Source: Straminergon stramineum (Eukaryota > Streptophyta > Bryopsida > Hypnales > Calliergonaceae). From it: a stretch of DNA of 64,000 bases. The stretch spans positions 17,303,001 to 17,367,000 of the forward strand of contig OY987272.1 of the NCBI GenBank assembly GCA_963920665.1, in the 5' to 3' direction. Positions 24,154 to 37,055 of this stretch are shown piece after piece. The first letter of the stretch is position 1, and the number at the start of each line of letters is the position of its first letter. Below the pieces are notes generated by a model, which saw nothing but the letters and a program-made list of their open reading frames with translations, had not been told where the DNA came from and made no database searches. The position numbers and the translations under genes are program-made.

Positions 24154-25080
24154 CTAGGAATAGAAAAAGGCAAGTGGTGCTGTAGCTTGTACCGGTTCAA
24201 AGAAATGTGAGTCCATGTCGGAGGAGCTGCTCAGCGAAGAACCAGCAGCAGCAGCAGCAGCAGTAGCAGCCGCGTTGGAGATCGAGTGTACAACACTCTC
24301 AGCTTTCACCGCTTCACAGTCCTTCGCGATCGGCTCGTTGTATTCATCGCGCCTGAATTCGGGCTTCTCAGTCAAGTCGACAAAGTAATGCGGTCGGAGG
24401 AGCTTCTTCGGCCGTCTTTGTGAATCATCTTTCAGACTCGCTTCAAGTATTTGCAAGCGTGTCCATGCTTTGGAGTTCTCACTGCTGCGAGCAATGGAAA
24501 CCTTGAACTCGGACTTCGCCACGAGAGTGAATGTCATCCGGTCGCCTTTGACAAGGCCATTGAAGAGAACGAATTTCTTCCATCCACGACTAAACGATAC
24601 TTGTGGCCGTCCATGAGGAAAAGTCACTCACTTTCACGGTCCAAAGATGACCTTCTACTTCAGATTGAAGAATAGTATATTTCTGAAACTTGTCTCCGTG
24701 CTGACGCACGAACCGTGCAGGCACAGTCTGGAGATCCAGGTACCGAAAATCAGAGACAACGTCAAGTGGAGGACGTCGCATGTGTCAGTGGATAAATAAT
24801 GAACTTTGGACGAAAGAAAATCCCAATCCAACCTACTGGAAACTGGTAAAAAAAAAGCATAAAGCCCAACTGGTTCTTCAGGAGTTAACGCCATATTACC
24901 AAGCAAAGAATTTATCGAGAAACACCGAACACCTTCTATCCATCAACCGAAAGGCGAGGAGAAACGCACCAGCGAAGCAAATGAAGACTTGGCCATTCTC
25001 TTGTTGAAGGAGATGTTCTGCCAATCTCCCAATCCTTCATCCTGATGCACGTTCCCAGTTCTAGCCTTGTGTCTCCGCAT
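24154..25080 (-). pseudogene. B3 DNA-binding domain protein with a one-base frame break
   Basis: B3 domains are plant-specific DNA-binding folds (REM, ARF, RAV, LAV). Exon 1 (25080-24970) reads MRRHKARTGNVHQDEGLGDW... and ends MAKSSFASL. Exon 2 begins at 24727 in the right phase with TVPARFVRQHGDKFQKYT, continuing to EGHLWTVKV. So far this is the first half of a B3 domain. The second half (FSRGWKKFVLFNGLVKGDRM, TFTLVAKSEFKVSI) is in another frame from about 24627. A single extra base, most simply in the TTTT run at about 24619-24622 (minus strand), accounts for the shift. The tail has an alanine run encoded by a GCA repeat (about 24239-24272) and ends at 24154. Possible pseudogene, recent frameshift allele or assembly indel. 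Confidence 0.7.
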
Positions 25081-25801
25081 TTTGAATGTGCAGTCGTGCA
25101 CCTAGAATTGAATACCAGACGGGAAACTTGTGAGAAGCAGCTTGACAAACAGCGCAGTTGCGATGCGAACTATGTGAACGCTCTTCAAGGTTTACAAGGA
25201 GGACAATACCAACGTCACTTACCTTAAAAAGATTGTTTCGGATGATGTACGCAACCGACCGTAATAATTTCGAATGATAGCGCAATGATCATTGAGTTAA
25301 AATTTGATCTCGTTCAAATCTGAGAGGATGATCACCGCAGTTACAAACCCATCATGACGATCTGCTAGACTACAGAAAAATCACTGCGAAGGAAGTCGGG
25401 ATGCAATCGAAAGTGGTGCATATCGTAAATCTATGCATCCCCGTAATTTGGCGAGTGATTTTGCAAAAAACATACAGAATTGTTTGAACAGAAAAGGATA
25501 TGGTTGCCCTTGCGCTTGCTTTCTTGACCCATATTTTTTAGGAATCTCGGACGTTACTTATGAGGTGTGAAGTGTCTACCTCTTTCAGAAGATGAATTGT
25601 TGGGTGTCCTGTATCTTAGAGAGCATATCACCAACAAGGTCACAAAGCACATACAGTATAGACTAACATGAGCCCCGATTTGGAGCTTCAGAGAGGGGAG
25701 CATGAGTCTATTCCCGCTCAAAATTGTGCGAAGGGACTTGTGTGCATAACCATAAAATACCACACCAAAATCTCAGATGAGATGGGAACTGATTGCCCAA
25801 A

Positions 25802-28800
25802 TCAGGTATGATCATTATCAGAAAAAAAGTCATCAACATCATCATTACCATTTTCAAGTAAAAAGTCCAAATCTTCGCCATTACCAAGCGCAGGGAAAGA
25901 ATCCACGTAACCAGCGGCAGCATCAGTTGGACCACTTTCACTTACTGCTACTTCTACACCCTCCACTGGAAATTCTAACAATCTTAGTGTCTCTTGCCAA
26001 ACTAGATTTGCCTTGTCCACGTCATGCACCTGCCGAGCAACAGAGCAGGGTTTGCAATCAGACCCGAAGTAAGGCGCTAGAGGATAGTTTACCCCTCGCA
26101 ATGCACGTGCATAGTCTTGTACTTGTTTGTCTTTGGCACAGAACAGCACACTTCGAGCACCTGGCACACAAATTTATCACCATTGAGGCAGTTGAGTGTG
26201 TAATTCAAGAGATGTTGCAAGGTATCAGCTTTAAAAAGAAGGTATGTTTGGGTTCACCTTCCACAGAGCTGAAGAGGAAGAAAGCTATTCTCTGAGCCAA
26301 CTGTGTAATTCCTCGTGATCCTGGTGCCTGCCCGCCCGCCCATAGAATGCAGGATACATAAGATAGACCACATTTTCCAGCTACCAGGAAAATTGAAAGT
26401 GACAAATATACACTTACCAATTTTGTTTAGTAATTCACTAAAAGAATTGAGCTCCCTCAAGGGCGAATGAGAAAACCTATATTGGAGAAAGTATCCAGGT
26501 TTTACTGGGACCTATTCAGGTGAGTATTCACACCATTACTCTCGTAACCTGCCCTGGATGCACACAGATCACGTCAACGCTAGCTTCCTTTGGCAGTCGC
26601 CTTTGAAGAAGGTTGGAGAACAGAAGCTGCACACATCAAAAGACTTCCAAAGGTTGGATTTCGTGATATCACACAATTGCTAAGATAGTGCAAACGAATT
26701 GATTTTTACAATTAGTTAAGTTGCACCTGAAGCAGCTAAAGAAACAATTCGATGCAACATCTTTTATGTATTTCCATGTTATAAGGCAATGATGACAAAG
26801 AATTGTTGCTCGGGATTTGAAGCTCTCGCTTAATCCATCCGATTGCTTTCACAGCGTAGATGTGCAAACTTGAGTGAGGTAAAATAACATATATACACCT
26901 GGGCGAGCTTGCTGTTGGCAAAAGAAGTTAACTTGCTGTACTTTCTTTTGGTGCCAGATAGATCGAGATCTTCTGCGTCAAGGTTACCTAAGTGATGCAC
27001 CTGCCACATAGATAGCAAGATGAAAATCATGAAGTGAAAAACTTCAAGAATTAAAAAGTAAAAATTGGACTCAGTCCAGGGGAAGAGCAGAAACTGGTAT
27101 GAAGGGCTTGGACTTTACAAATGTAACTCACACCATTCTTCACCAGTTGGTAAAATCGCCACCTTAGAATTGCAAACCAAATGTTTCACACAGATTCTAC
27201 AGTCTCTACACAGCCTCAGGAGAGTAAATATGGGCAGAAATCGAAAACTCGATAAATGAGATGGCGACTTACAACTGAATTCACCATAACCACTCGTGAA
27301 GGTGACCCGCGAAGCAAAGACGGTAAGAGCAGAAGTGTCAGGAGAGCTGGGGCAAGATGATTCACTTGCATGTGGTGCTCGAAGCCATCCTCTGAGAATC
27401 TCTCTGACCCTGAAAGCAAGCGCCAAAGAAAATAACTAAGTCCAATACACCAGATAGGAACAGCTTCAGGACCGCTGTAGTATTTGATTCAACACCAAAA
27501 CAATTTCGAAAGCATGAGTGTGTGGTGAAACCGAGATGTAGAACACTCATGTGTGCTCATTATCTGGTGAAAACTAACATGGAATTGCCACGAGATTTCA
27601 TTTTTAATGCTGTAAACGGTAGCAAATAAGCTCAATTATCACATTATCTAGCTATACGGAGGAATGAATTTTTCATGCTATACGTATCAGACAGTAGTTG
27701 AAGCTTATAGTAGAATCATTAAAACTCAGCAACACAGACGAAAGATAGAAGCTATATACCAGCAAAACACGAGTTGTCAGCGATATTAATTAGCACGTTC
27801 AAAGGAAGCCCCCGTGCCTCCCAATTAACAGCGAACTTCCGCACAGAGTCAAGGGATAGACAATCCATCTCCATCACCTACAATTTAAACCAGCTTGAGC
27901 TTAAAGGAAGTAATTCTAGACCAAATCTTTTTCTAGATATGACATAAACATGTCAAATGCTAGGTAGCCATTGTGCGTCAGAAAAGCCGCTTAACTCTAA
28001 AATCTGATTAAAAAAGATGTTTTAAAGCAATAAGAAGGACTTATAAACACCTGAAATCCTTCTTATAACATTCATTGAATTGATTTTTGACCAAAATAAA
28101 TTTTAGCAACAGGAAATCCAGTAGATGTTGTAGACTTTAAAGTCATAAATTAATAAACAGTCTAGAATTAGTTAATTCGAGGTTCATGAAGAATATTTAT
28201 TGACCAGAACATACAATTTAAGACTTGTTAAACGTCAGGAAAAAAAAGTATACTAGTAGACTTCCCAAACCCTAAGCATACCTCACAATTAAGGGGAAAA
28301 AATCCATCATTTTGTTCCCCTTCCCACGCTGCAATGACCTCCCTCACAGCATCTGTGTCGGCCACGGCAAATACAACATGCGCTCCTGACTCCGCCAAAT
28401 GTCTGAGTACAGAAAACGATCTCCACTCAAAAACTATCCCACAATGCCAATTAAGGATTTTGATGGTCTCCATGGTTGAGAGGAGGAGGATTCAAACCCA
28501 TAATGCTAGCCCCTCATAATTGTACGAAATTACAGTCCATTATGGAATCTTATTCAGAAGATATGCAACCGATGAGATTCAGTGCATACTCAAAGTCAAA
28601 GAACAGTAATAATTTGAAGTCTAAAATTTGACTATTATGAGATTCCAGCATACTTATAGTGAAAATTTGATGACAGGATAAACACAACACGATCTCTAAG
28701 ATCCAGTAGTTGGATTCTGGAAATTAGATACCTGAAATAAGTTTCGGAAGGATCAGGTATTGGCTATCACTTAAAATACCTTTTGGATCCAGGTGCTATG

Positions 28801-29430
28801 TCAAAGAATGCCAATCAAGACCATGGTCAAGTAAAATTAGTTGCAATTTAGTACCTAGCGACTTTGCAGGTACCAAAGGTAAGATAAGTTATGTATGCCC
28901 TAATAAATCTAAACAATAAACTGATAATAATTTCAGAAGTGCAACTCTGGGACACCAAATTAGGGCATGGATTTAGAAAATCCTTCAATTAAATTTTGAA
29001 CTCTTATCTCTTTTGCATACTGTGCTTGGACTTCCTATATGTCCAACCTCGCATTGCCTACTCTTGACCAAAATATCAGACTTCACATGCCCCCAATCAT
29101 GACTGTGAGTGAAATTCACTCCGAAATAGCACATTCCACCTAGAACTTGCAAACTATAGCTGATTCGTCATGTCCTTGAATGCCATTACCTAGACAAGAA
29201 ACACAAACGCAAAGCATGGAACGGAGAAATTAAAGTAAATCTCACCTGGCGGTTTCAAGGGCGATGCCAGGAGTACAGCTCGTAATCACGCAGGTGAGAT
29301 GCGAAAGGGACTCAATCGGAATGCGAGGCGGCAGAGTCACGGAGTAGATCCGCTGCGAAAACGCATCCCAGATAATGACGAGCACCGCCATGAGCCAGTC
29401 CCACCAACCGATAACAATCATCTCCGCCAT
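25802..29430 (-). CDS. FEY (FOREVER YOUNG)-like short-chain dehydrogenase, catalytic motifs altered
   Basis: Similar to the plant FEY-type SDR family, named from an Arabidopsis shoot-apex/leaf mutant. Exons: 29430-29246, 28402-28282, 27877-27760, 27409-27273, 27000-26899, 26626-26549, about 26511-26418, 26160-25802; about 397 residues. The N terminus has a hydrophobic segment. Family landmarks: ETA|RHLAESGAHVVFAV, LSLDSVRKFAVNWEARGLPL, ERFSEDGFEHHMQVNHLAPA, GSPSRVVMVNSV, KRKYSKLTSFANSKLAQ, ARSVLFCAKDK. Key residues differ from active SDRs: the TGxxxGIG cofactor loop reads TSCTPGIA, NNAG reads NIAD, and YxxxK reads FANSK. The catalytic Ser and Lys remain. Splice phases agree except that exons 6 and 7 need a 37-nt intron; without it the frame stops at TGA. 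Probably non-enzymatic, or decaying. A telobox-like motif lies just upstream. Confidence 0.75.
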
Positions 29431-30853
29431 CGCCTTCAAAACCCTAATAATCACTCCCAAACCCCGATCAGTTCTTACCCATCTTAAAGTGCTTGAAAAA
29501 TTCCCAATCGATTGAAGCTGCTCCTTCTAAATTTATCAAAACAAACCCGATGAGCTGCAACAAGTTTCCTCCTCGCAGAAAACGCCGAAGGGAAGGCAAA
29601 TGAAGATCAAATTTAGAGATAGGAAGCTCGTTAAGCGCAGGAAGCTGAGCTCCAGCTCGATGAGTAGGATTCAAAACACAAATGCGATCGATCGATCGAC
29701 GCCGGCAACGATATTGGACTGCGAAGCCTGGAGACAGAGAACCAAGTCGGCCACTGTGCTCACATTCATAGTGAATAGGAACGTGTACGGGAACGTTATT
29801 GGGAACATCATCCCTTTGATTTCAAAATCCTAACAGAGTTCATCGCGGTCTGTTTCCTTTGTAAGATTACGACCATTTGTGTGACCCTTTTATATTTATT
29901 TTCTAGCAATTAAATATATGTCTTGAAGGACATATGTTTCCAAAAAAAAGGAAAATAGAAATCACATCATGTCTTCCACAAGTCCCCAAGTGGGTTTTGT
30001 CCAATGCTCCTAAAAACTACTCTTAATGCTAGTAGTTTGGTAAAAAATCAAAATTTAGTACTCCATAGTAAAGATTATTTGATTTCAAACACTTTAACCC
30101 CGTAAAGACCAAACATTCAAATTTTGAACAAAGAATGAACTCAATCTCAAAAATGATTTTTTTCATCCATCAATTTTTTGGTAGATTCTTGTGTTACTTC
30201 CTTAACAAATAGATTGGTTATCCCCCACACAAAAACATATTTTCCACTCTAAAAGTACTTTGATCCCTATGTAGCAAAACAAAGAAAAGAAAATAGAAAA
30301 CAATAGTAATTCTTTGCCAAAACTTCAGCCACATGACCTAATCTCATAATACAGAAAGCCATACAAGTGGTATGTTACAACTTCCATCCACAATCAAATT
30401 GCAACAAGTAAATAATTGTAGGTTTATGCACTTGTGATGCATATCAAAAGTGGAAAATGAGAGCCTTTATAAGTCGTAATGAGTTCAAGACCATTAGCTT
30501 GTTGATATAGAAAGCCTAAAAAGTCTTACTCAGACCATTGCGAATTCAAGAGCTCAAAAGTGAAAGATAATTATCAAGGATTTCAAAGTTTTACATCAAT
30601 TAGAAAAGGTCTGTATGTAGAACTAATTGAAATAAAAAATGAAATGCTATTATATCTTAATTATAAAAATTATGTTTGTGGTCATATTGTATATAAAAGT
30701 CAATACTATATGTAAAATTTTGATTTTGATTGGTAGGTCTTAAGAGATATTTATATCTCAATATTATAATGTTTCTAAAAGGACTTGGTATGACACTTTG
30801 CAAGCATAAAATAATACACCTTTAGAATATATCCAAAGAGTTCATCTTGGTTT
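29431..30853. other. Upstream region of the FEY-like gene and AT-rich spacer
   Basis: 29431-29830 is GC-richer and probably holds the FEY-like promoter. It carries AAACCCTAAT on the plus strand near 29439 and a cgatcgatcgatcgac palindromic run at 29687. Beyond 29.83 kb the sequence is AT-rich with nothing recognised. Confidence 0.4.
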
Positions 30854-31336
30854 CTAAATCTCTTGTGATGGGTGAATCTTCATTCCTAAATTCAACAAAA
30901 ATGAATCATGTTCTACTCCTTCACTACTAGCTTCTTTTGTATATGTTTCAAGGTCAAAATAATCATTTTTGGATTCATCTACAATTTTTACCTCCCCTTT
31001 TGTCATCTTCAGCACTAGGTGTTCATTATTTTCTTCATCTATCATCTTCACTTTGTGTGCATTCTCTTCCTCATTGATTTCATTTTTGAAATCCATATTT
31101 TCACCATCTTCATTCTCATTAGCATTTGAAGTCTTGCCAAAATCACTACTTTTTGAAGTTTCTTCAAAATCATTGCTATCAAAAGTATCTTCAAGATTGC
31201 TAACTTCATGGAATTTTTTGGTCTCTTGGTTGTTTTCATTTGTTTTTTCATTCTTGAATAAGAAAGAAGACTTTTTGCTAAATTCTACAACAAGCTTTGA
31301 AAATTTCTTGGATGCATTAAGGATGCAATTCATCAT
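30854..31336 (-). CDS. 160-codon acidic, low-complexity ORF of unknown nature
   Basis: An uninterrupted minus-strand frame from ATG at 31336. The product is dominated by Asn, Glu, Lys, Ser and Asp (SSDFGKTSNANENEDGENMD, NEINEEENAHKVKMIDEENN). There is no signal peptide, membrane segment or known domain. It stands out because most AT-rich spacer here is full of stops. The bias could also arise from purine-rich DNA, and the opposite strand is open too. It has no recognisable neighbours or transposon domains. May be a fragment of a larger repeat-derived protein or chance. Confidence 0.25.
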   Translation of the reverse strand: MMNCILNASKKFSKLVVEFSKKSSFLFKNEKTNENNQETKKFHEVSNLEDTFDSNDFEETSKSSDFGKTSNANENEDGENMDFKNEINEEENAHKVKMIDEENNEHLVLKMTKGEVKIVDESKNDYFDLETYTKEASSEGVEHDSFLLNLGMKIHPSQEI

Positions 31337-31930
31337 CTAAGTCCATATATGAGGCTTAGATAGCTAATGCATCTCCAATAGGCACTTCATTCACTTTGAT
31401 ATTTTACAATAGAGTTAACTTTTTGATAGGTCTCATCCTTTTAGGAATATGTGAATTGATGCCCACAACTAGAAATTGAATAGGGGTCCAAAATAACATT
31501 TTATTACATTTACAGCTTTGATTAAAGCAAAGCTCCAACCTATGCCTTTTACTACTCAATTGGAAGTCAAACAATAAAAAGTGAACCCTAAAGCAATTAG
31601 GGATATGCAAAAGGTAGCAAAGCAAAAGAAAACAAGGGAACAAATAATTTGTACAAGAATTGAATGATGAGCACATACTAAACAACTTGATGAGTGTTGG
31701 AGGAAGAAAGACTATAAATGTTAAAAACTCAAATACCAAGTCAAATGAAGTCATTATCTTGAGTTAGTAATACATATTTTTTTATTCAATCTTTTCACTT
31801 TAGTTAGAAAATGGACCAAGAAAAGTCTTAAATATCTTAAGATTGGAGAGCTTTAAAATTTTCCATGTATAGATTTGAGTTTGTAAGGTTGTAAGGTTGT
31901 AATAAACCTAATGGAATATATTTTTTTTTG

Positions 31931-31961
31931 AGTTTAGGATTTAGGGTTAGGATTTAGGATT
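31931..31961. repeat. Degenerate telomere-like heptamers
   Basis: Units resembling TTTAGGN occur back to back (gtttaggatttagggttagg then atttaggattta). This is a degenerate interstitial telomere-like tract in an AT-rich spacer, with no gene start nearby. Confidence 0.55.
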
Positions 31962-32819
31962 TACTTGTCCTTGTTTGTGGCAATTTTACTTATATAGATT
32001 AATCTACTATAGGATGAGGTCATTGTATACATCAATATATCACATTCATACCATGAAACTTTCAAAGTTTGACCAACTAATTGTCAACTTTCATCCCTAT
32101 ATCCCTAATTCTAAATGTCCAATGTTTGAATTGTTTTTTAAAAACGAACTCAAGTAGCCTAAATTGTTGGAATTTCCTCCATAGATTATTATATATCCCT
32201 ACTTACACGAGAATAAGGAAAATACAATACAAAAATTAGAACTATACTTTAAAAGAATATATCTATTGTTACCAATAAGTGCAATGTAATTTGAACTTTG
32301 AAATTTATAGAATATTTTTAGTGTCAAAAATTTAGAAATCAAGCTTAGGACCTTAGGTTGAGTTTTTGTCTTAATAGATACTTAATCCATTTAAAAATGT
32401 CTAGATATTTTCATTGGAGAGGTAAAATTTAAGGCAATTTTGTTCTTTTGAATTAATTAACCCCTAAAGTTCTTTCATGTTTAGAGGCCCCAAATTGCTT
32501 CAAAAAACAAATTCAAAGAGCATGGCTAAAATCTTTATCTATATTTATTTTTGAACAAATTTAATTATATGTAGGATCTTTTAGTTAACTTATTAGTGTA
32601 CATGTTCCTAAATTCTAAAATAAAAAACTTACGAGTTGCAAGGTTATGATGCTTGGATTTTAGAAAGAAGTATTTTTAACTCTTTCCAAATTGTTAGATT
32701 TCGTCTTTCAAATTTTTTATTAAAAAATGCATAGATCCTACAACTTGCAATCCTCCACAAGATGTTGAAGAATTATGTTGGGAATATAATAACAAATTCA
32801 ACAAGAAATCTTTCATATT

Positions 32820-32929
32820 CATGCTTGAAAAATTGAGTAGAACATTTCTATGTAGAAAGTAGTATAGAATGATTTAAAATACTAAATTGTTGAGAATTTG
32901 GTAATGGAATTGAAAAATGCCAATCCCAA
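32820..32929 (+). repeat. Dispersed repeat, copy 1
   Basis: The segment atgcttgaaaaattgag...ggaattgaaaaatgccaatc recurs in direct orientation at about 63865-63999 near the right edge of the window. The shared core is actaaattgttgagaattt followed by atggaattgaaaaatgccaa-type sequence. No coding content; class unknown. Confidence 0.75.
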
Positions 32930-35900
32930 TAGTTGTAATGTTGTAATAAACAATTTGCATCCTATGATTTTGTTTTTTTCCAAAAAATTGAAAGTTGAGT
33001 TAAATAAAATACTTCAAAGTTTAAATAAGAGTTGAGATTCTATTATTGCCTATAAACTAAGATTCCTCAAAACTTCCATGTCATTAATCAAAATTAAATG
33101 CTTCAAACCATTTCGTGTAAACATAAGTCTTAAAAAAAATTAATTTGTACTTCTTAAGAAAGTTAATTTTTGAGATGCTTGGGTTACCCATGTTAAAAAA
33201 AACCCTACATATAATATAGTAACATTTAAAATTTTTAACTATATAGTCAAAAGTTACGAAATTTTTTCTCCTTGAAGCTATTCCTTGACCAAATGTTTTG
33301 TGAAAATTTCAAAGTAAAATATGAAAATTTTGTTCATAAATGGATGAATAAAAATGCTATGTTCCCAAGAAGATCATTGTCAATTTTAGAAAACTGAGTG
33401 AGTTAAAAGATAGGATTAATTTAATTCAAAGGAGAGAAATTTTACATTATTTGTAGGGCTACTATAGGGTCTATGAACGCTACATACTCTAACATATATA
33501 AAATAGGCTACTTTAAAACATCATCAATAGTAGGAATTTTTATTATTAAGTTAGCCTTGACAAATAGGGGTTGTACAAATTTTTAGTAGTATGGTGAGTA
33601 TAGATGTGGATAGATACTATCATAGTATGGATGATAAAATAGACATAGTCAAGAAAATCTATGATGAAGGATTGATAATTGAAATTGTGCCATGGTACTA
33701 GTGGTGTATATATCAAAAAAATTAAGTGTAAATGTAAGACATTGAACAAAAGTAGAAAAAATCATCACATTGTTAAAATAGGGTGATTTACCTAAGTAGG
33801 TGGAACGAATTGAAAACTATACAACAAGAAGATAGCGTTTATAGTCTTGACATAATTTAACTTCAATTTTTGAAGTCATATGTGTTAAACACACTCATAT
33901 TGAATGGGATGTTTACAAGATAGTTTGAATGGGTACTCTAAAATGTTCAATGGTATTTGTTATTAAAAACCACCACTTGGTCAATGGCACTAAAGAATTG
34001 AATTCATCGTTGTTTGGTCATGGTGTATCCCTCGTACATGTATGTAGTAGAGGGAAAGAAAAATTTGTGAAGAAGGATAAGGGCATGAAAAAATTGGATG
34101 CTTATATTTTATATGTAAGATATAGCTCCATTTAAAAAATAACATGAATGAATCTATAAAAAAACACAGGGGATTGGAATACACTCCTCGTAGCTTTTTA
34201 TGTTAAAGTAGGGCCATCATAAATACAATAATTAGTTAAATAGCCCCACATCAAAAAACCTCTTAATATAGGTGTATACATTTAATTACATGGAGTGATC
34301 TCCCCGAGGCTATGTTGCTAAAAAATGCTACTTGGTCCTTCAAGGGTTAATCCCAAAGTGCCCAAGGCCTTTTTTGAACTTCTTAGCTAGAGTTTGTTAA
34401 AAATTAAGCCAAACATTTAAGTTTTCATGGGTTTTATTCATTTAAAAATTGTTACCATATAAATTCAAACTAGATGTCCTATGGACCACATAGAAAATTA
34501 AAATGCAACAATTTGACTTTTGGATTGAAAGATTATAATGTTTAATCAAGTGTTTGTTAAAATTGTGAAAGTGATTTGAAGTCTTTCAATCTTCTTTTTA
34601 CATATCAAATCTAAAACTGAGGTCATAAAAGAAATATAAAGTCAAAAGATGTAATGTATAACCACAATCAATTTGTGGCTTGTTAAAATCTACTTTACAA
34701 TTTTCTTAAATGAATTTCTCATGTGATTTTTCATCAAAGATCTAGTGTATTTGATGCTCATCTCTATGAGCCTTTCACTAAAAGAATCAAAATTTGCAAT
34801 AGATACTCTTGCACAAAATCTCAATAGAAAAAAGCATAAATAATTTTTTCAAAATTAGACTTTTGATGCTTAAAATAAAACTTAAAGGATAAATAAGAAT
34901 TTATTATAAATAAAAAATAATACTTTCATAAGATTTTATACAACTTTGAAGTTTGGTTGACATCAAATATGGTGCCTTGGACATTTACGAGTAAACCTTG
35001 TGGAAAATATTCTATAGTGTAAATCAAATTTTTGTGCCATTCAATGTTTAGAAAGTAATTGGCAATATTTGTTTTGCATCAATAATCAATTTCAAGTTTC
35101 AATAAATCATTTCATTTTAGGATATTTTAGATGATTAAATTGGAATTATAATTAGGCTTGATACTTGATATAAAAAATTAAATAGATATTATTCTAATGG
35201 CTAAATTTGAAATGAGCAGTGAGACTCAAGACATTGCCAAAATGTACTACTCTGTATGTTCTAGATGTGTGATGACCGTGTGGGTCAATATGTTGCTCTG
35301 GTATTTTTATATTGAAATACAAATGAACTTATCATTTCTTCATTTAATATCAAATTCTACTTTAAATTGGCCCCAATATTTCAAATGAAGTTTGAAAAGT
35401 AATTTGAAAAGCAAATGTAGGCCAAAAAAGCCTAGTGAAGGTATATAATATAAATCAAAGAATTTAAATTTAAGAATCTTCATAAAGAATGAAGATAATA
35501 GAATAAATGTTGCCAAAAACATCTACGATAAAATCTCATTTATGGGATAATTTACAAAAAATTGAAAAAAATAATAATAGATTCCTGCAATGAGTCCTTA
35601 AAAGACTAGTCCCATTGTCATATGGTCAAACTTTGTTTCATTGTCCCATAGTCATAAGATCAATTTAGCCTTCTAAATCATATTCAAGTTTCAATGTAAT
35701 ATTTTTGTTACATGAGACTATGTATTACCTATTTATGAAAAAATAAAAATATTAAATTTTTAATAAACTATAGTTTTTATAATTTACTAAACCAATAAAT
35801 TAAAAAAATTGATAAGTATAACAAAAATGATACAATTGATTTGGAATTTTTCAAGAGGTGAAAGTAGCCATGATGAACAATTTGAAAACTTTAAAAGTAA

Positions 35901-37055
35901 TTGATTTCTTTTTTACACCCAAAACACCCTTAATGATCACCTTCAAGTCAAACCACCACCATCAAGCTCAATTTAACCTTTTATCTAATTGATGCATAAA
36001 TTTCAAATAATTTCTATGTGTAAATTTTTGTTGAAAGATGTTGATTCTATTAGAATTCTTTGTGGAAAGATAAAATTGTTGTAATCTCTTAACCCCTCAA
36101 AGCCTAGGGATGTTTTTCAAGAGAAATTGCCAGAAATTGTCATTTTTGGGTGCATTGACCAAGATTGTAAATATATTTTTTTGAACTTGAACAACACAAA
36201 AGTGTAGAAGATCATTTCGGAAAATTGTGGAAATAATCTCAGCATGTTTGACCAAGTAGATTGCACAATTATAAAGTTTGAAGTGAGAATTTTTTTTGAG
36301 TCCTACCAATTAGGGGCAATAGACTTCAAGCCCACTCAGAGTGACATTTTTGCAGTACAAAAAATTAGTTTAATCACCAAAGTATACAATGGCTCTCAAA
36401 ATATTTTGTACATTTACAAAAATTGTGACAACTAATTAATGAATTAGAGATTTGAAACAAAATTTGGACATATTGTACTCCTAGTAATATACTTGTATAA
36501 AATGAATTTCAAATTTTCTTAAAACATTTTTTATTTTTTAATAACTTAATCAAGTTTATTAGAGAATTGTTTCTTAATATAAGTCAGTTTTGTTCAAATT
36601 GTTTTAGTAAGTGAAAGAGAATTCTTTAGAATTTTTTGGTGAAAATTTCATAAATTTCAAAATTTTATTGAGTGAAATGTTATCCACTAAAGTCAGACTC
36701 CAAATTTTACATTTTTTTTAATAACTTTAAAAATCTCCCACAATTGTCAAAAATTTGAAAAGTGTATATAATATTTGTATATCATTTTAAAAGTTTTTTT
36801 TTGAGATTTTTAGAATGAGTTATAAAATATATGGAGTCATATTTTAGTCCAAAATATTTCACCCAATAAAAATTTGAAATTTGTAAAACTCTAACCAAAT
36901 CATTCCAAAAAGATTTCTCATTGTACTTATTAAAGAATCTTGAATGTTTTTTACTTGTATCAAAAGTATTTTTCACACTGAAATTTGATCAAATTATTAA
37001 AAACATTATTTTTTTAGAAAAATCAGTTTACACAAGTGTGGTGTTTGTACATTAA

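Larger units (their letters stand above)
31337..36087. other. AT-rich, repeat-derived spacer
   Basis: Nearly 5 kb of very AT-rich DNA with no recognised genes. Visible items are degenerate telomere-like heptamers at 31931-31961 (ttaggatttagggttaggat), a dispersed-repeat copy at 32820-32929 and isolated TTAACCC-type ends at about 32457 and 34344. Confidence 0.45.

Noticed and set aside
24600..24640. Very short intron (28-42 nt) to explain the B3 frame break
   Set aside because: No choice gives both plausible length and the correct phase; a single-base indel is simpler.
32457..34350. Possible 1.9-kb TTAA element between TTAACCCCTAAAG and CAAGGGTTAA
   Set aside because: The terminal sequences match only over about seven bases beyond TTAA; pairing could be chance, so only the isolated ends are mentioned.
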